A stretch of DNA of 64,000 bases. Source: Planctomycetaceae bacterium. GTDB taxonomy: Bacteria; Planctomycetota; Planctomycetia; Planctomycetales; Planctomycetaceae. A program made the translations under genes and the position numbers. Below, one piece after another: positions 56,458-64,000 of this stretch. Numbering within the stretch: the first letter of the stretch is position 1; each line of letters opens with the position of its first letter. The stretch is taken from assembly GCA_017795105.1 (NCBI GenBank), contig CP051247.1, positions 1,240,001-1,304,000 on the forward strand. The letters are read 5' to 3'. The notes under the pieces were generated by a model, which searched no databases, was not told the origin of the DNA, and worked only from the letters and a program-made list of their open reading frames with translations.

Positions 56458-57987
56458 TCAGAGCTTGATGACCAGTGCCGTGGCATCATCGCTGCCATGA
56501 TCGCGATTCAGATGAGAGTGCATTCCCGCCCAGATCGCTTCGAATATCGCCCGCGCGGACTGCGACGACGACGATAAAGCCGCCTCGGCGATTCCATCCT
56601 GGCGGAACAGTCGGTTCGACTCATTCAACGCTTCGCTGACCCCATCCGAATAGATGACAAGCACATCGTCCGAAGCGAGTTTCACCTGATTCTGCGAATA
56701 AACGACATCTCCATCAATCCCCATCAGCAGTCCACTTGAGTGGAGGTACTCAAGTCGATCGGCGCGAAGGTGAATTGGCTGGGGATGGCCCGCATTGCAG
56801 TAAGTGAAGGTTTGCTGAACCGGATCGACAATTCCACAGATGAAGCTCATGAACTGGTTGGCTTCCGTCAGTCGGGAAAGCATCCCGTTCAGATCCCCAA
56901 CGAATTGCGCGGGTTCAAAATCGATCGTTGATTGCGACTGAAACCGCTGGAGCAATGCGTAGATTGCCCCACGAACGGCAGTCATCACCATTGCAGCCGG
57001 GAGACTGTTGCCCGACGCGTCACCAACGGCTACAAACAGCCGATCATCCGAAAGTGGACAGAGCTCGCAGAGGTCCCCCCCGAGTTCGTAACGACTCAGG
57101 CAGCAGCCGTAGGCCTCCAGACCGTGCTCCGGGTTACTGAAATGAAGATGACCGGAGGGCTGCGTCGAAGCCGCCATCCTTAACTCGGCTTTGAGTCGTC
57201 GATGCGTTGTCGACTGAATCTTCAGCAGCTGGTCTTCCAGAGATTTTCCTAGCTGGGAAACCAGCGATTGGATCAGGTGATAATCGCGGTCGTGAAGTCC
57301 TCGACGACGTCGATCGTAAACCCACACGGTTCCGACAACGCCCGTGCGGACTTTGAGCGGCAGACAGAGCCCTGTCGTCACGTTGGTCGGCAGCCATTCC
57401 TCTGCCATCGGATCGTCCCGACGGCACGGCGTGATCCCCTTGCCAAATGCCTGAAGATCAAACGGGGATTCTTCGAGCAGTCGTTCGGTTCTCAGGATCG
57501 GCTCAAGCGACTGATGCAGATACGATTTGAGATTGAGCTGCCGCCCGGTTCCGTCCAGCAGAAAACAAGCCGCCCCACGATAGCCGCTCATCTCCAGAAT
57601 TGAGGAGAGCGCCTGTTCGATAAGCACCTGCCCCGGTTTCTCAAGCGTGCGGGCGTTGTCATGACCGGGATCGAGCCGGACCATCTCCGCAGAATGTCGT
57701 TCGGTCTGCTCTTCGGCCACATGAGCGAGATGCTCGCCGAAATGACACAGTTTCAGAAAGCTTTCCTGAAGCGCGACCGAATGGTCAATCCGCACCCGCA
57801 GGGCCCCCTGACGGGCAGGGCCGAGCCGGAACTCCCGCTGCCAGGCCACGTCCCCGTCAACGGGGGGCTGAGCGACTGTCTCAACAGCAGTCGAGACATC
57901 GGGAACGAATTCCAGTTGAACTCCGGGTTCGACAAGCTGCCGGCAGGCACTCCGCAGCCAGTTCTCAAGATAGTGAGGTTGTTTCAT
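56458..57987 (-). CDS. GAF-domain PP2C/SpoIIE-type protein phosphatase
   Basis: 509 residues. The N-terminal ~110 residues are unassigned. A GAF domain covers ~125-265 (LIEQALSSILEMSGYRGAACFLL ... GLCLPLKVRTGVVGTVWVYDRRRRG). A SpoIIE/PP2C domain covers ~290-509 with metal-binding Asp residues in GGDLCELCPL, VAVGDASGNSLPAAMVM and VIYSDGVSEAL, and GSDDATALVIKL near the end. Such phosphatases (RsbU/RsbP-like) dephosphorylate anti-anti-sigma factors in partner-switching. The GAF domain would sense a small molecule. No anti-sigma genes are adjacent. Confidence 0.88.
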   Translation of the reverse strand: MKQPHYLENWLRSACRQLVEPGVQLEFVPDVSTAVETVAQPPVDGDVAWQREFRLGPARQGALRVRIDHSVALQESFLKLCHFGEHLAHVAEEQTERHSAEMVRLDPGHDNARTLEKPGQVLIEQALSSILEMSGYRGAACFLLDGTGRQLNLKSYLHQSLEPILRTERLLEESPFDLQAFGKGITPCRRDDPMAEEWLPTNVTTGLCLPLKVRTGVVGTVWVYDRRRRGLHDRDYHLIQSLVSQLGKSLEDQLLKIQSTTHRRLKAELRMAASTQPSGHLHFSNPEHGLEAYGCCLSRYELGGDLCELCPLSDDRLFVAVGDASGNSLPAAMVMTAVRGAIYALLQRFQSQSTIDFEPAQFVGDLNGMLSRLTEANQFMSFICGIVDPVQQTFTYCNAGHPQPIHLRADRLEYLHSSGLLMGIDGDVVYSQNQVKLASDDVLVIYSDGVSEALNESNRLFRQDGIAEAALSSSSQSARAIFEAIWAGMHSHLNRDHGSDDATALVIKL

Positions 57988-58319
57988 GGCCCGTTCTGGA
58001 TGCGTTAAATCTGCAAAGGGACGAGCAACGCCTCCGCGCTAGAGCGAAGCTTCCAGTCCATTCGCGGTCTCCCTTTCGTGAGCCAGCGTCCCTGGCAATG
58101 TCCCAGCAGATTCTGAAAGAATTCTCTTCGAGCAGAATCCTGTCACTTCCTGTGCCGACATAATTAGGAATCGGCCAGCCGTTCCCGGCCAGCACAACCG
58201 GTGAGTCCGTTCAGCTGAGAAATCGGGAAAAGCCTGAAGCTGCATCTCCGGGAAGCGCGCGACCGTTATAATGAGCGCAATACCCAAAGCCCCTGCAACC
58301 CGTTCGACTGGCCTGCTGA
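57988..58319 (+). other. Divergent promoter region of the phosphatase and pdxA
   Basis: 332 bp without a convincing frame or known element; no clear -35/-10 pair was found. Confidence 0.4.
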
Positions 58320-59378
58320 ATGCCTTCATCTGATCAGAACATGACTGCTTCTCGCCCCCGCCTGGCAATTACGATGGGAGACCCGGCTGGAATCGGGCCA
58401 GAACTCTGCCTGCGACTGCTCAATCGCGCCGACGTGGCCGAGCGGTGCCAGCCACTCATCTTCGGCGACCCGGCCCTGCTCCGGCGGGTCAGCGATCGAC
58501 TCACTCCGACCCGCGGCTCGCAATTTCAGCTCGATGCTCCCATCCTCACCTGGGCGGATCTGGAATCGAACCAGCAGTCCGAGCCTCGTCCGGCCATTGT
58601 CGATCTTACGCTTCCAGACACCGCCGATGTTCCTCCCGGAAAGGTCTCCGCTGTCGCCGGTCGGGCGGCGTTTCATTATCTGGATCGCGCGATCGAAGCC
58701 TCCCTGCAAGGCCTGACAACAGCCGTCGTGACCGGCCCTCTTCACAAGGAAGCGCTTCACGCGGCTGGTTACCACTATCCCGGACACACCGAGATCCTCG
58801 CGGAGAAAACACAGGCGGATCCGATCGTGATGATGCTGACCAGCCCGGAGATCACGTGCAGTCTGGTGACAACACACATCGGCTATTGCGAAGTGGCCGA
58901 CCAGTTGACGACCGAGCGCATCTGCGAAACCATCCAGCTCACGCATGATGCGATGCATCGCATGCGACGCCGCAAGCCCCGACTGACGGTCTGCGGATTG
59001 AACCCGCACGCGGGGGAACATGGCCTGTTCGGACGACAGGAGGAAGAACGGATCATCGAGCCTGCGATCGCCTGGGCCCGTGAACGCGGCTTTGAGATCA
59101 CCGGCCCTCTGCCCCCCGACACGGCCTTTGTTCCGCGCAAACGCGAACAGACCGACGCCTACATCTGCATGTATCACGACCAGGGATTGATTCCCCTGAA
59201 AGCGCTCTCGTTTGACGACGCCGTCAACGTCACGCTGGGCCTGCCAATCGTGAGAACGTCCGTCGATCACGGGACCGCTTTCGACATTGCATGGCAGGGC
59301 ATTGCCGAGGTCAACAGTCTGGTTCAGGCTGTCGACCTCGCGATCCTGCTGCAAAACGCCCCGGCATCAACGCTCTAG
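58320..59378 (+). CDS. pdxA: 4-hydroxythreonine-4-phosphate dehydrogenase
   Basis: 352 residues. Diagnostic blocks: LAITMGDPAGIGPEL at the N-terminus, VTGPLHKEALHAAGYHYPGHTEI, THIGYCEV, LNPHAGEHGLFG and YHDQGLIPLK; the metal-binding His residues lie in HTEI, PHAGE and YHDQG. It oxidises and decarboxylates 4-phosphohydroxy-L-threonine in pyridoxal phosphate synthesis. ATG 58320 or 58341 are both possible. Its TAG stop is 1 bp from the stop of the convergent hemP gene, so no terminator fits between them. Confidence 0.95.
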   Translation: MPSSDQNMTASRPRLAITMGDPAGIGPELCLRLLNRADVAERCQPLIFGDPALLRRVSDRLTPTRGSQFQLDAPILTWADLESNQQSEPRPAIVDLTLPDTADVPPGKVSAVAGRAAFHYLDRAIEASLQGLTTAVVTGPLHKEALHAAGYHYPGHTEILAEKTQADPIVMMLTSPEITCSLVTTHIGYCEVADQLTTERICETIQLTHDAMHRMRRRKPRLTVCGLNPHAGEHGLFGRQEEERIIEPAIAWARERGFEITGPLPPDTAFVPRKREQTDAYICMYHDQGLIPLKALSFDDAVNVTLGLPIVRTSVDHGTAFDIAWQGIAEVNSLVQAVDLAILLQNAPASTL

Positions 59379-59379
59379 T

Positions 59380-59556
59380 CTATTTATTGAGGATGAGCTT
59401 GCCGTTGCGGGTCAACCGCAGTCTGTAAACCTGTCCTTCATGCTCAATGATCACTTCGCGGGCTCCATGCGCGAGCTGCGAAAATGGGATGACATTCGTC
59501 GAGGCGGGAACAGACGTCGCTGTCTGTGACTTCTGAGGAGTGTTCTGGTCTTCCAT
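59380..59556 (-). CDS. hemP: HemP-family hemin uptake protein
   Basis: 58 residues from ATG 59556 (MEDQNTPQKSQTATS), or 73 from GTG 59601. The C-terminal REVIIEHEGQVYRLR followed by TRNGKLILNK is the HemP signature. HemP is a small protein linked to heme uptake; in Burkholderia it is a Fur-controlled regulator of heme-uptake genes. The upstream region has a 19-bp palindrome of Fur-box type exactly between -35 and -10 sequences on this strand, which fits iron-regulated expression. No heme receptor gene is next to it in the window. Confidence 0.8.
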   Translation of the reverse strand: MEDQNTPQKSQTATSVPASTNVIPFSQLAHGAREVIIEHEGQVYRLRLTRNGKLILNK

Positions 59557-59660
59557 AGACTTACTGCCAGTAACTTTGAGGGTCGGGGGAGAAAAACTCA
59601 CAACGACTGGCTGGCGGAAAAATGTAGCCGTTACGCTTGCTGGGCCGTTTGACGCCCGCT

Positions 59661-59689
59661 ACTATATTGAGACTGAGTCTCAATTTCAA
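59661..59689 (-). promoter_or_regulatory. hemP promoter with Fur-like palindrome
   Basis: On the minus strand, TTGAAA (59689-59684), a 17-bp spacer and TATAGT (59666-59661) form a good sigma70-type promoter. The spacer is almost exactly the 9-1-9 palindrome ATTGAGACT-G-AGTCTCAAT (59666-59684). TGAGA...TCTCA cores are typical of Fur boxes. Binding there would shut off hemP when iron is plentiful. Confidence 0.65.
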
Positions 59690-59839
59690 CGCAACTTCGC
59701 CATTGAAAAATTGACTCATCCAGCCAGCCACTTGAAAAAGCAGCCAGCTTCAAAAGCGGCTCTTCATCCTAAGAGCTCGTGGCCTGTCTCCCGGCCGAGC
59801 AGTCCACGTTTTTGAACGCCCCTTTTTCAAGGACACGCC

Positions 59840-60706
59840 ATGAGACTTTCTCCCTCCTCCCTGCGTCGCGCTTTTACTCTTATCGAACTCCTGGTTGTGA
59901 TCGCGATCATCGCGATTCTGGTCGCTCTGCTGCTTCCCGCCGTCCAGCAGGCCCGTGAGGCGGCCCGTCGATCGAGCTGCAAAAACAATCTGAAGCAGAT
60001 CGGCCTGGCCATGCACAACTACCACGACGTCTACAGCTGTTTTCCGATGGGGATGAACCCTCAGATCTACGGCCCGTTCGTCGCCATTCTCCCGAATATC
60101 GAGCAGGCCGGACTGCAGGATCTGTACAACTTCGACGAGTACTACACCGATCCCTCGAATCTGGATGCGATCAATCACCAGATCGCCATCTATCTCTGCC
60201 CGACAATGACCCTCCCGCGTGCTGTCCCCGATCTGACGTGTAACGAACCGGGTGCTCCCGGCAGCTACGGCGGCTCTCTTGGAACGACCAGCTCGGCCGA
60301 AGACGGAATGTTCTCAGGCTACACCGGGTACTCGGCTCCGAAGTGCCGCAAGTTTCGCGATGTCACCGACGGTACTTCGAACAGCATCATGATCGGAGAG
60401 TTCAACTATCAGCTGAAGGATTACCTCTGGAGTGCCTTCAGCTGCCCGGCTCGCGCGGGTGAAATTCGTCACGGTGCCCATCGCTGGGCTCCCGGTTATC
60501 CGGGCGTCGGACTCGGTGACACTGGCGGAGACTTCAACGTCCACACCTATGCCAACGGAGCCGGAACCTGGCGAAGCGATCACGACGGCGGAGCCCAGTT
60601 CACGCTCGCCGACGGTTCCGTCCGCTTCATCGGCGACAGCATCAGTGCCGAAACGCTCGACAATCTCGCCGCGATCGCCGATGGCGAAGTGATCGGCGAA
60701 TTCTAA
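59840..60706 (+). CDS. DUF1559 pseudopilin-like protein (paralogue 3)
   Basis: 288 residues from ATG 59840 (MRLSPSSLRRAFTLIELLVV), shorter than the two paralogues at 49782 and 51054. It has the same prepilin cleavage site and SSCKNNLKQIGLAMHNYHDV block, then its own middle, and ends QFTLADGSVRFIGDSISAE. It is the first gene of a series with a lipoprotein, a DUF4198/kelch protein and a PQQ-propeller protein. It starts 156 bp from the Fur-like palindrome in the gap shared with hemP, so iron control of this series is possible. A promoter of its own was not clearly identified. Confidence 0.9.
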   Translation: MRLSPSSLRRAFTLIELLVVIAIIAILVALLLPAVQQAREAARRSSCKNNLKQIGLAMHNYHDVYSCFPMGMNPQIYGPFVAILPNIEQAGLQDLYNFDEYYTDPSNLDAINHQIAIYLCPTMTLPRAVPDLTCNEPGAPGSYGGSLGTTSSAEDGMFSGYTGYSAPKCRKFRDVTDGTSNSIMIGEFNYQLKDYLWSAFSCPARAGEIRHGAHRWAPGYPGVGLGDTGGDFNVHTYANGAGTWRSDHDGGAQFTLADGSVRFIGDSISAETLDNLAAIADGEVIGEF

Positions 60707-60833
60707 GCGCGATCACGCTCGGAACGCACCTTCCGGACGGGCCCGGCTTTGCATCCCCCTGCTCAACCTGGCCCGTCCGGACTCCCACAGTTTCCGAATC
60801 TGTTCTTGATCACCTTCAAAGAAAGGAAGAATC

Positions 60834-61295
60834 ATGCAGACGATCGCGTTACGGCGGAGACTTTCGCCCCTCATGCTGCTTGGACTTATCACAGTCGGAT
60901 CGGGTTGCGGACTCCAATCGACAACAGCAGAACGCGGCGCGGTTTCTGGATACATCTCGATCGACGGCAGCCCGGTCGAATCGGCCCATATCATCTTCAT
61001 GAGCGAGGGCCACGATCCTGTCGTGAAAGCGCGCGGCTTCATCTCCCGCGGCACCTTCAGCATTGCAGCCCAGAACGGCCCCGCCGTTGGCAAGAATTCG
61101 ATTGCCATTGTCCCCGCGGCCATGGAACTCGAAGCCTTCGAAGCCGGCCGGAAGGGTGACCGCACCGCCGCTTATTCGCCGATCATCGTCGAGATCCCCA
61201 AGGTCTACCAGGATCCCGAGAGTTCGGAGCTGACGGCGAACGTGACGTCATCCGAGACAGATAACTACTATGAATTCAAGCTCGATCCTCAATAA
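60834..61295 (+). CDS. Small lipoprotein with a transthyretin-like beta domain
   Basis: 153 residues with a start preceded by AAAGGAAG. A lipoprotein signal with lipobox VGSGC (Cys25) is followed by GYISIDGSPVESAHIIFMS, typical of carboxypeptidase-regulatory-like/transthyretin-like folds common in planctomycete lipoproteins. The end NVTSSETDNYYEFKLDP is also usual for that group. It is second in the series after the DUF1559 gene (127-bp gap). The function is unknown; the protein is probably exposed on the outer or inner membrane face. Confidence 0.75.
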   Translation: MQTIALRRRLSPLMLLGLITVGSGCGLQSTTAERGAVSGYISIDGSPVESAHIIFMSEGHDPVVKARGFISRGTFSIAAQNGPAVGKNSIAIVPAAMELEAFEAGRKGDRTAAYSPIIVEIPKVYQDPESSELTANVTSSETDNYYEFKLDPQ

Positions 61296-61348
61296 TACAC
61301 GTTGAGGCGACTCCGTTTTTCCCTCCTTCACTGAGAAAGTTCTCCCCA

Positions 61349-62992
61349 ATGAAGAAGACTCTCACTCGCACGGTCCTCGCGGCTCTGCTCGCCGCCGCAT
61401 GGCCGGCCGCCGCCATGGCCCACTTCCCCTGGCTCGATGTCACCGAACGCCAGTCCGACAAACCGGTCGTTCAATGCTACTTCGCAGAAGCCCCGACCGA
61501 CGACGATCCCGCTCTGCTGAAATATGTCGCCGACGCCAAGGTCTATCGCCTGGCCGGGAAAGACGATCCGGTTCAACTTGAGAAAACCGACGCGGAAAAC
61601 CAGCTGGCCTACAAGATCGATGCCGATCAGGCCGAGTCGATCTTCGTGCTCAACCATGAACTCGGCGTGATGGAGCGTGGCGATACCAGCTTCCTGATTC
61701 ACTATTACAGCGTCGCCGGCCCCTCGCTGAAGTCCTGGGCCTGGAATCGCGCCAAGGGCATGAATGACATCGTCGCATTGACTGTCGTCCCGAGCGTGGA
61801 AGAGTCCGAACTGACGGTCGAAGTCAGCTTCGGTGGAGAGCCCGTTGAAGGAGCCGAGGTTTACTTCGTCCACGACCTGGCCGAGATGGATCCGCTCAAG
61901 ACCGATGAAAACGGCAAAGCTCGGGTCGACATCAGCGAGCAAACCGTTCACGCTGTTCGTGTGAAGTACGTGCAGCCGGGAGCCGGTGAGCACGATGGCA
62001 AGAAATACGACGAAGCCCGGCACTACACCACAGTGACGTTTCCCGAAATCGGATATCAGAAACTTCCTGTCAACACGCCCTACGCCAGCCTCCCGGAAAC
62101 GGTGACCAGCTTCGGAGCGGCGGTGAGCGAAGGCGTGCTCTACGTCTACGGCGGCCACATGGGCGGCGCTCACAGTTACTCAACCGACGGTCAGGCCAAT
62201 ACTCTGTGGGCCTTGAACCTCGACGGCAGCTCCGAATGGAAATCGCTGGCCAAGGGACCGCATCTGCAGGGTCTGGCCATGGTGGCCCACGGTGGCAAAC
62301 TCTACCGCATCGGCGGGTTCACCGCGAAGAACAAAGAGGGCGAAGATCACGATCTGTGGTCTCAGGATTCGTTTGCCAGTTTTGATCCCGCCACCGGCAA
62401 ATGGACCGAATTGCCCGCCCTGCCGGAACCACGATCTTCGTTCGATGCCGCCGTCCTCGATGGCAAAATCTATGTTCTCGGCGGCTGGTCCCTCGAAGGC
62501 GAAGGCGAGAACGAATGGCACAAAACTGCATGGACGTTCGACCTGAATGCGAAGAACGCTGAATGGAAGCAACTGCCTTCACCCCCGTTTGAAAAACGGG
62601 CTCTCTCGGTCGCCGTCTACAATGGCAAGGTTTACGCCATTGGCGGAATGCAGTCGAGCGGAACGCCAACCACAGCAGTTTCGATCTACGATCCGAATTC
62701 CCAGACCTGGACGGAAGGCCCGCACCTGGTCGGCCACTCGATGACCGGCTTCGGCACCTCCGCGTTTGCTGCCGAAGGTCGCCTGTATGTCTCGACGTAC
62801 GACGGCAACCTGCAGGTTCTTTCTGAAGACGGCAAGTCGTTCGACGTAGTCGGCAACTTCGAGAACGCTCGCTTCTTCCATCGGATGGTCCCGGTCGAAA
62901 GCAAGCTGATTCTCCTCGGCGGCGCCAACATGTCGGTCGGCAAATTTGACCAGATCGACGAGTTCGACCTGAACGCCCTTTCGAAGAACTAA
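61349..62992 (+). CDS. DUF4198-like plus kelch-repeat secreted protein
   Basis: 547 residues. A signal peptide (1-~24) ends AMAHFPWLDV; this HxPWL start is characteristic of DUF4198-type domains (linked to cobalt/nickel transport and uncharacterised metal systems), which covers ~25-245. A five- to six-blade kelch propeller follows: VSEGVLYVYGGHMGG, HGGKLYRIGGFTA, LDGKIYVLGGWS, YNGKVYAIGGMQS, AEGRLYVSTYDG, ESKLILLGGANMS. DUF4198 and kelch in one protein is a distinctive layout. It follows the lipoprotein gene by 54 bp. The location near hemP and the Fur-like site suggests metal uptake; this is an inference. Confidence 0.8.
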   Translation: MKKTLTRTVLAALLAAAWPAAAMAHFPWLDVTERQSDKPVVQCYFAEAPTDDDPALLKYVADAKVYRLAGKDDPVQLEKTDAENQLAYKIDADQAESIFVLNHELGVMERGDTSFLIHYYSVAGPSLKSWAWNRAKGMNDIVALTVVPSVEESELTVEVSFGGEPVEGAEVYFVHDLAEMDPLKTDENGKARVDISEQTVHAVRVKYVQPGAGEHDGKKYDEARHYTTVTFPEIGYQKLPVNTPYASLPETVTSFGAAVSEGVLYVYGGHMGGAHSYSTDGQANTLWALNLDGSSEWKSLAKGPHLQGLAMVAHGGKLYRIGGFTAKNKEGEDHDLWSQDSFASFDPATGKWTELPALPEPRSSFDAAVLDGKIYVLGGWSLEGEGENEWHKTAWTFDLNAKNAEWKQLPSPPFEKRALSVAVYNGKVYAIGGMQSSGTPTTAVSIYDPNSQTWTEGPHLVGHSMTGFGTSAFAAEGRLYVSTYDGNLQVLSEDGKSFDVVGNFENARFFHRMVPVESKLILLGGANMSVGKFDQIDEFDLNALSKN

Positions 62993-63032
62993 CCTGCCCG
63001 ACAACTCCGCGATGACAACTGATTGATGCCAG

Positions 63033-63068
63033 CTCGACCCGGATCCCAGTTTCCGGGTCGAGTTTTTT
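63033..63068 (+). terminator. Rho-independent terminator between the kelch and PQQ-propeller genes
   Basis: CTCGACCCGGA (63033-63043) and TCCGGGTCGAG (63052-63062) form a perfect 11-bp stem with an 8-nt loop, followed by TTTTTT. The next start codon is only 37 bp beyond. Confidence 0.85.
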
Positions 63069-63104
63069 CTGTTCTCATAAATCTGACTGATGGATCTTCC
63101 CGTG

Positions 63105-64000
63105 ATGAAATCTCCGCTTCTTACTATCCCCCTGCTCGGCGTGCTGTTTGCCGCCACCTCTCTGACCGCCGCCGATAACTGGACCGCGTTCCAGAATCGT
63201 CAGCAGGTTCAGATCGATTCGAACTGGAACTGGTCCGCTGCTCCGAAAACCGCCTGGAAGATTGAACTGACCGGATACGGGCAATCGAGCCCGGTGGTGT
63301 GGAACGACCGCGTCTTCATCACAACGGTTGAAGGTCCGAACAAAGAGAACTGCCTGACCACCGCGTATGCCCTGAAGGACGGTCAACAGTTGTGGCAGCA
63401 GTCACTGGCCAACCCGACGCCGGCGGAATCAAGCTTCTACATCAGCAAAGCCGCCCCGACCCCCGTCGTTGACGACAACCAACTCGTCGTTTTCTTTGAA
63501 GGGGGACTTGTCGCCAGCTATTCGCACGAGGGCAACCTGCAGTGGCAGAAAGATCTTGTCGCTGAATACGGCGCGATCGATGCCCGTCACGGTCTCAGTT
63601 CTTCCCTCGAACAGAACAGCGAGAACGTGTTCATCTGGGTAGAGCGACAGACCGAGCCTTACATTCTGGCTCTCAACAAGAGTTCGGGCGACGTGGCCTG
63701 GAAATCGGCTGGCCTTGGCGTCACCAGCTGGGCGAGCCCGCGGCTCATGAGGGTTGCCGGTGAAGAACAGCTGCTGCTGAGCGGAATCGGCAAGATCGCC
63801 GGCTTCGATCCCGCGACCGGCAAACAGCTATGGGAGTTCACCGGCATCACGGGCAACTCCACGCCGACGCCGTTTCCGCTGAAGGACGGTCGCTTCCTCA
63901 TCGGAGCAACGACCGGACAGGGAGACGGCGATGAAGGCCGGGCCGCGGAGTCGAACGGCGTCATCGCCATCACGAAGCAGGACGACAACAGCTGGGCCGC
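63105..64000 (+). CDS. Secreted PQQ-binding-like beta-propeller protein, N-terminal part (cut by window end)
   Basis: Open from ATG 63105 (MKSPLLTIPLLGVLFAATSL) to the window end, about 298 residues; ATG 63090 is in frame. A signal peptide ends TAADNWTAFQNRQQ. Blade motifs: SSPVVWNDRVFITTV, AYALKDGQQLWQQSL, LALNKSSGDVAWKS, GFDPATGKQLWEFTG. The fold is shared with BamB and PQQ enzymes; no catalytic residues are evident. It follows the kelch gene but behind a terminator, so it may be expressed at a lower level or separately. Confidence 0.8.
   Translation, partial: MKSPLLTIPLLGVLFAATSLTAADNWTAFQNRQQVQIDSNWNWSAAPKTAWKIELTGYGQSSPVVWNDRVFITTVEGPNKENCLTTAYALKDGQQLWQQSLANPTPAESSFYISKAAPTPVVDDNQLVVFFEGGLVASYSHEGNLQWQKDLVAEYGAIDARHGLSSSLEQNSENVFIWVERQTEPYILALNKSSGDVAWKSAGLGVTSWASPRLMRVAGEEQLLLSGIGKIAGFDPATGKQLWEFTGITGNSTPTPFPLKDGRFLIGATTGQGDGDEGRAAESNGVIAITKQDDNSWA

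Overview
The window looks like a chromosomal piece of a planctomycete (Planctomycetaceae-type). The grounds are three DUF1559 pseudopilin-like proteins, a giant secreted protein with an LEPR-XLL-like N-terminus, a sulfatase, YHYH, DUF3365 and PQQ-propeller secreted proteins, and several secreted proteins with c-type heme motifs. Genes are mostly in short operons or alone, and many gaps hold palindromic interspersed repeats.

Layout. 1-3.5 kb (minus strand): a heavy-metal efflux operon (His-rich small protein, CusB-like adaptor, CusA/CzcA-like pump cut by the window edge). 3.8-15.6 kb: one 3,923-residue secreted protein with ten tandem ~223-residue units and C-terminal FG-GAP/VCBS repeats. 15.6-22.2 kb: a probable nitric-oxide/redox-stress region with a diheme cytochrome, a DUF542 (ScdA N-terminal) protein, an NsrR-type Rrf2 regulator with a textbook NsrR-size operator, a monoheme secreted protein, a Gdx/SugE-type SMR exporter, a DUF3365 heme protein, and a second Rrf2 regulator divergent from flavohemoglobin hmp across a 28-bp palindrome. 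22.6-31.9 kb: YHYH protein, PQQ propeller, a MoxR/ChlI-like AAA+ ATPase and a VWA partner with a CE15-like esterase between them, and two small unknowns. 32-37.7 kb: argC, a small secreted protein, a class V aminotransferase fold protein, an HlyD-type adaptor, and a CvpA-family protein. 37.8-41.8 kb: palindromic elements, agmatine deiminase plus N-carbamoylputrescine amidase (putrescine from agmatine), and a sulfatase. 42.2-48.9 kb: a Ser/Thr kinase that appears to start at ATC, a BRCT-MerR-TPR fusion, glyA, a 53-residue protein, an HtrA-type protease, and an unknown. 49.3-55 kb: tRNA-Cys, two DUF1559 genes, gyrA. 55.8-58 kb: a response regulator convergent with a GAF/PP2C (SpoIIE-type) phosphatase. 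58.3-64 kb: pdxA, hemP with a Fur-like palindrome in its promoter, then a DUF1559 / lipoprotein / DUF4198-like plus kelch / PQQ-propeller series cut by the window end.

The most interesting candidates are: the two-regulator NO/heme region (15.6-22.2 kb); the hemP-Fur-DUF1559-kelch locus as a possible iron-responsive surface system; the giant repeat protein with near-constant 669-bp periodicity; the BRCT-MerR-TPR fusion beside a kinase with an apparent ATC start; and several small non-coding elements with terminal inverted repeats, one of them present twice as a ~106-bp near-identical inverted pair. All functional statements come from reading translations and motifs; no database search was possible.
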